From Solea solea (Eukaryota > Chordata > Actinopteri > Pleuronectiformes > Soleidae), in contig NC_081138.1 in NCBI RefSeq assembly GCF_958295425.1, forward strand, positions 1,136,501 to 1,200,500: 64,000 bases of DNA, written 5' to 3'. A model generated the notes under the pieces. That model saw nothing but the letters and a program-made list of their open reading frames with translations, did no database searches and was not told the DNA's origin. Positions 59,227 to 64,000 of the stretch are shown here, in pieces. How positions within the stretch are numbered: position 1 is the stretch's first letter; each line of letters opens with the position of its first letter. Made by a program: the position numbers and the translations under genes.

Positions 59227-59334
59227 GACATCAGTAATACGCCGCCATTCACTCAGAGACCACTAGAGACTTCCAGATGGTCTGCTAGGAACAGCCTTGC
59301 CATGTTGAGGATCCATCACAAGATCGCTTCACGG
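59227..59334 (+). CDS. Putative coding exon with start codon, unrecognised gene
   Basis: The acceptor is TGTGTTTATAG and the donor CACGG/GTAACC. The whole 36-codon exon is open in the frame set by the ATG at 57420. Within it, ATG at 59302 has a better context (GCC before it, G at -3) and gives MLRIHHKIASR before the donor. A three-codon upstream ORF (ATG GTC TGC TAG, 59277-59288) lies out of frame just before it. With the possible third exon the N-terminus would be a short basic stretch followed by hydrophobic residues, as in a type II membrane protein. I do not recognise the family. Confidence 0.4.
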
Positions 59335-60096
59335 GTAACCTCACACATGCACGCAGCATTCATTCACTTGTGGTTAATGCTGTTGAAAGTTTGCTAATTT
59401 AAAACACAGATTCTTTTGATAAGAGAGAAGATGTGACTTAGAAAGACTTATTTTAGACTTCATGGATAGACAGAGAGCTGATGTCGTGTACCAATATAGT
59501 GTTATTTTTTATTATGAAATGGGAATACATTGTCTATACGACCACTTTTTGCACATTTATGTTAAAATATAGGTCAAGTGGAGATGATTATTATAATCAA
59601 ACAATGTAAAAGAACACTTCAAATCTGTAGTAGGACAATCTAATCACATGATGCTGTACGTGTCCACCGTGCCGCTGTTTTTGTTGAAGACATTTTTGTC
59701 ATTGTGACTTTACCGTCTTTGGGTTCGTACCTGCCCCCGTCGTCCATGGCAGCATGAGCAGGAGAGGCAGCGCCGCGGTTCAGCCGCGGACCTGTGTTGA
59801 CCTCGCGAATGGCTACTTAAAGGAAGTGTGTCTTGAAAGCACGAAGGTTTCATCAGTGTTGTTTCAGGAATTAGCATTTCTACATCAAAAAGCTTTTTGC
59901 CATTAAGGAGGAGTCATTAAATATTTTTCAGCTGTAGGAAAAATAGCCCTTTCACCAAGTGCTCATCTGAAAAAGCTAGAAATATTAAATATTAGTGTTG
60001 GCATAAGGAGTCATTTCAATTTCCTACGAGTGCTTTTACTCTGTTCAAGTTTATTACTAATTCATTTTCTTTGCTCTTCATCTTCAACAAAATGGT

Positions 60097-60119
60097 ATGT
60101 GTGTGTGTGTGTGTGTGTG
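60097..60119. repeat. (TG)n microsatellite
   Basis: About 11 TG units. Confidence 0.92.
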
Positions 60120-60602
60120 GTCATGATCATCTCCACGAGAGAACAACACAAATCCCAAAGCCTTTCTCAATCTTTCTATCATATCAATGATGTTTAATTG
60201 AGACCTCAGGATAGTTGCTGTTTTTCCCCAGTTAGTTTTTAGAAAACTGGGCTTTAACAAACACATGATGTAGTTTTTGAGCAAAAATTGAGTCACCTAC
60301 AGTTTTCAGACGCAGTTGAATCTCGATCACTCACTATTTCATTAGTTCTTTTCTGCTTTCTTTCTCAAGTCATGCTTACCTTTTGAAATAGGTTTTCTTG
60401 AACACAGCTTAAATGTGATTTGACATTTAATGGTGGATCAATGTTTGATGTCTCTGTCCATTGAATGTTTGTCCTTTTGTGTTTTGAGAAAACTGTTTCA
60501 TATTTAATGTGTTAACCTCCAAACCAGTTCAGTGGCACAGTAGTGTAAAGCAAAGAAAGCAGAAGGGTGCACAGGAACTTTAAAAGGTGCTATACGAGAT
60601 TG

Positions 60603-60606
<4 letters not shown>

Positions 60607-60634
<28 letters not shown>

Positions 60635-60638
60635 GTTG
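60607..60638. repeat. (TTA)n trinucleotide repeat
   Basis: About ten ATT/TTA units flanked by TTG units. Confidence 0.9.
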
Positions 60639-60840
60639 TTGTTAGTGGTAGTATTATAAATGTAAGTATATTGGTTTCAACTTGTGGTTATTCTTCTTCT
60701 AAATTACTAGTAATCTGTATCCATCCAGGGTCTAGGTGGTCACTGGTGCCAATCCCAGTTAACAAGACACATTTTATTTTGCAGCGTGGGTTTTTTATCC
60801 CCTCACAGACAATAATACAGTCCATACTGTATATCTACCT

Positions 60841-61180
60841 AGCTGCAACTTACCATTATTTACATAATCGATTAATCTGTCGATTATTTTTACGATTAAT
60901 CGTTTGGTCCATAAATGTCTGATAAAATGTCTGATAAAATGCTGATGAGTGTTTGTCAAACCTGGATATGATGACGTTCTCGAATGTCTTGCTTTCGTCC
61001 ACAAACCTAAATAATTCAGTTAATGACTTCTTTGTTATGTGGAGCAAAGAAACCAGAGGATCTTCACATTTAAGACGCTGAAACAATCAGAAATCTTGTT
61101 TTAATCATGGAAAAAAGCTTAAAACCGATTAATCGATTATCAAAATAGTTGATGATTAATTGAGTAATTGTTTCAACTCT
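60841..61180. mobile_element. Non-autonomous DNA transposon (MITE-like) of a fish-wide family
   Basis: It has the characteristic succession AGCTGCAACTTACCATTATT, ATCGATTAATCTGTCGATTA, GATTAATCGTTTGGTCCATA, then the GACGTTCTCGAATGTCTTG and TCCACAAACC blocks, and the closing CGATTAATCGATTATCAAAA ... TTTCAACTCT. I recognise this order from an abundant fish repeat that begins GGGCTGCAAC and ends with its near complement. The ends are imperfectly inverted here, and no clear target duplication was found. No coding capacity. Confidence 0.75.
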
Positions 61181-61184
61181 ATAA

Positions 61185-61188
<4 letters not shown>

Positions 61189-61222
<34 letters not shown>
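61189..61222. repeat. (TA)n microsatellite
   Basis: About 17 TA units directly beyond the MITE-like element, possibly seeded by its insertion at a TA-rich site. Confidence 0.92.
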
Positions 61223-61227
<5 letters not shown>

Positions 61228-63975
61228 CAACCAATCAATACATAAACAGAAATCCTTCAAATTCAATTCTTTATTCAAACGGTTACTTGAATTTCATTAA
61301 TGATTGATCAAATATAATCAGTATTTTTTAACTGACAAAGTAGTGAATAGTATTTCTCAAAATACAAAGCAATCGATGTTAGATCTAATAAATCTATGAT
61401 TTCCTATGTCATTTTTCTGTGCCTCCATTTATACCAAACGTAGTTGCCACATACTCTTTGTGTTTTGTGTGCACATTTTTGCATATCAGCAGCTGGAGGA
61501 GATAAAATGGATGAGTGGGAGATGTCTAAGATGAGAAGCTGTCTGTTTGTGGTCAGAGGATGTGGTAGACTGCTCGTGTTGGGTGATACTTGATCTGATG
61601 TTAATGTGCTGCAGTCTGTGTGGAAGGGAGTGAAATGAAAGAGGGAGTGGGGGGGGGGAGATGGGCAGATAATCCCGTCTGCTTGATGAGATTGAATGCT
61701 GGGATTGATTGATCGCCTAATCATAGGAGGAAATGGGCCTGAAAATGAATGGGACTCTGCCCTTGGCTTGCTGTGGAGCTGGGTGGTTGGGTTGGAGGGG
61801 ATGTTAGCTGCAGAAAGACATGGCCTTAATGTGCATGGGACCTGATTTCATTTGTGTCTTATATACAGTTATATGATCCCGGCTAAATGATCAAATAAAA
61901 AGGGAATAGGAGGAACAGTGAAGGGGATGTAAATCAAGCTTTATTGCTGGAATATTACTTTTTCATCTCATCTGAAATGGAGGCTCTTAGAAAAGAGCAA
62001 GAATGGAAATTCATCATACATTTGGAATTGATGGAACTGTGTGTGTGTAAAGATACCCAATGTCCTGGATGCAGTTGATTGACTAGTAATAGGGATTGAA
62101 TCATGACGCTTATATTTGTCATTATTTGCGCTGCAGTGTTTTTGTCTTGGCCAGGATTTGTTTGGTCGTATTGTTCACAGCTGGATTGCAGAATTTACAC
62201 AATGTCTCTAATGGCTTCTGCTCTCATGGTGTCTAAAATAATGGCAAGGCTACTTTAAAAGGGAACTGGCTGTTATTTCTAGGAAACCCAATATGCACTA
62301 TCCCATTTCAAAAGCACATAGATTTCCAAGTATGTATTAGAATGGGGAAATTACCTCTGGGTTTGAGGGTCCTTGCTTTGGGTCCAGACCACTCACACTC
62401 AGAGTGAAAGCTGCCTGTACATATCACTTGGTATGATGACTGAAGTGGTCGACTAAGCCTGGTGTCAAAGGCAGAATCAAGCCCAAAGATTAGCCGTGTT
62501 ATATAAGTAAGGTGTGCTTAGTATCACTTTACATCTTTTTTCACATCAAGATTTTTTTTTTTTGAAAATGCATCCCAGACATTGGCAGAGCAGCATGTTA
62601 ATCTGCACACTGGATTTGGAAAACATTCAATGCTGTGGTTAGCTGTACGCTTAATTGAAAATGAATCTTTCTCTCATTAATCTACACTTAATTAACAATT
62701 ACAAAATATAATTGGACCACAAAGTAAAGTCGTATATTTATTCCATATTCAGTGCCGCCTCCACAGCAGACTCTCTTGTGCACAGCTCTTGTGAAGACTA
62801 CAGTTCTTTTTCCTGCATGAAAACGAGTGTTTTTTACATACATAGTGTAGTACTCGGTCATTCTTAAACGGAGGAAGTTTGAAACAATCAGGACTCTTTT
62901 TAGAACTGGCTTTCTGATCACACTGAGGAATGATGAAGAGGTGACCAAGAACCAGCTTCTCTTTCAGAAGACAGACACATGCCTTTTAAAAGCATGTCTT
63001 TATTGAGTGGATTTATCTCGGGTGGATTCCAGTCAAGGTGGGAAACACCTGACTGAAATTTAGTGTCAAAGCAGAGTACAACAATATAACAATTTGGTAT
63101 TATACTTCCTTCTTTTTTAGTAATGCATACAATATGCTGCCCATCAAACAATCTGCATTTTAAAGACATATTAGCCAAGATTCATTACTTAGAAGTTCTC
63201 TTTGTTGTGGCCCTTCTCTCTGTCTCCCTCTAGAGATACGTGAGCAGGCTGCATTGGTCGTGATCCAGAGGTTGAAGGCTGAGAGTGGGATGACTGAGGG
63301 GAAAATGAGCAGCCCATACAGCGGCTAAATGATCAATGGCATTGATCAGCCAGTCAGTCCCGAGTCTATATTCTTCTCTGTTTACACTCTCCCGTTGCCA
63401 CTGTGTTAAACTGAGCGTGCTCTAAGCAGCCACCTTAGGGACCCTCTAAAAGCCGACCTCACACCCGCCATTGATTGACATGTCGATTATCGTGGAAGCT
63501 GTTGACAGCGCAGTTGTTAGCCATCTTAAACATTAATGATGATGGGAAGTCATTTCTTCTAGTTACACTCCTGACTAAGAATAAAGGATATTCACTTTGA
63601 AGCACGATAATACTTTAAATGAAACGCACAGAAACAGTCAATGATTCTCGATGCTTTACCATGTTGACAGATCTGTGATCACTGGGAAACTCTTCACCTT
63701 TTCTTCTTGTCTGGACTTGGTTTCTTCGGTCATCAACACCATTGAACCACAACTGAAATATTGGAAACATAAATATTACGAAGGCTGACTGGTACCTCAG
63801 GGATTTATATAGTTAGTAGTTTGGGTGAAAAGTATATACAGTAGCTATGAATTATGGATTACACATCCTGAATTTTGGCACTGTTTTAGAGACAAGTTGA
63901 CAAATTATTTGTAAACATTTTGTGTATTTATAATATTCATATTCAACTGACATCTTTGTTTTTGTGTTTATGCAG

Positions 63976-64000
63976 CAAATATTATTGTTGGCATTATATT
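63976..64000 (+). CDS. Possible third exon of the downstream gene (cut by window end)
   Basis: A pyrimidine-rich acceptor (CTTTGTTTTTGTGTTTATGCAG) precedes CAAATATTATTGTTGGCATT. In phase 0, continuing from the previous exon, it reads QILLLALY, a hydrophobic stretch that would follow IASR directly. Only 25 bases are visible, so this may be chance. Confidence 0.25.

Larger units (their letters stand above)
59335..63975. other. Putative intron 2 of the downstream gene
   Basis: It holds a MITE-like repeat (60841-61180), TG, TTA and TA microsatellites, and otherwise unique AT-rich sequence. No exon that fits phase 0 was found inside. Confidence 0.4.

Noticed and set aside
63234..63330. Possible exon after the CTCCCTCTAG acceptor
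   Set aside because: In phase 0 from the preceding exon it stops after nine codons (RYVSRLHWS then TGA); the open frame needs a different phase, so it does not fit the gene model.

Overview
This is eukaryotic, vertebrate DNA, most likely from a ray-finned fish (teleost, probably an acanthomorph). The only long coding sequence is split by GT-AG introns into a vertebrate zinc-finger/homeodomain gene. The non-coding part is rich in CA/TG microsatellites and carries relics of interspersed repeat families that I associate with spiny-rayed fish. There are no prokaryotic operons, no CRISPR array, and no rRNA or tRNA gene that I can see.

The window holds the 3' two thirds of zfhx3 (ATBF1), a giant multi-zinc-finger, four-homeodomain transcription factor, on the + strand. 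Positions 1-15773 are intron. Six coding exons follow: 15774-15881, 25180-25316, 25778-25978, 29438-29561, the very large 29809-35421, and 35707-37508 with the stop codon. Every junction is GT-AG and keeps frame. Together they encode about 2661 residues with 14 recognisable zinc fingers, four homeodomains (32463, 32754, 33936 and 34818) and three glutamine-rich tracts. Roughly the first thousand residues of the family protein lie upstream of the window. The C-terminus ends in the ZFHX3-type ...GTDSIRL, which separates it from ZFHX4. A long A/T-rich 3' UTR follows, possibly to about 42.4 kb.

From 42.4 to 57.2 kb I see no gene. This stretch holds microsatellites, two CTCF-like sites and several unique, homeodomain-site-rich segments that read like conserved non-coding elements; that reading is inference. 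The zfhx3 introns hold similar segments.

At 57.2-64.0 kb there appears to be the 5' end of a second + strand gene: a CCAAT-containing, CpG-bearing candidate promoter, a first exon ending at 57428, a second exon 59227-59334 whose frame stays open across the junction, and a possible third exon starting at 63976 that would add a hydrophobic stretch. I do not recognise this gene. If the model is right, the two genes are tandem and separated by a spacer with a CTCF-like site next to the second promoter.

No new biological system is evident. The most interesting items are the teleost state of the ZFHX3 polyglycine (SCA4) site, a divergent first homeodomain, a nested-hairpin MITE in a zfhx3 intron, and the undescribed tandem gene start with tiny upstream ORFs.
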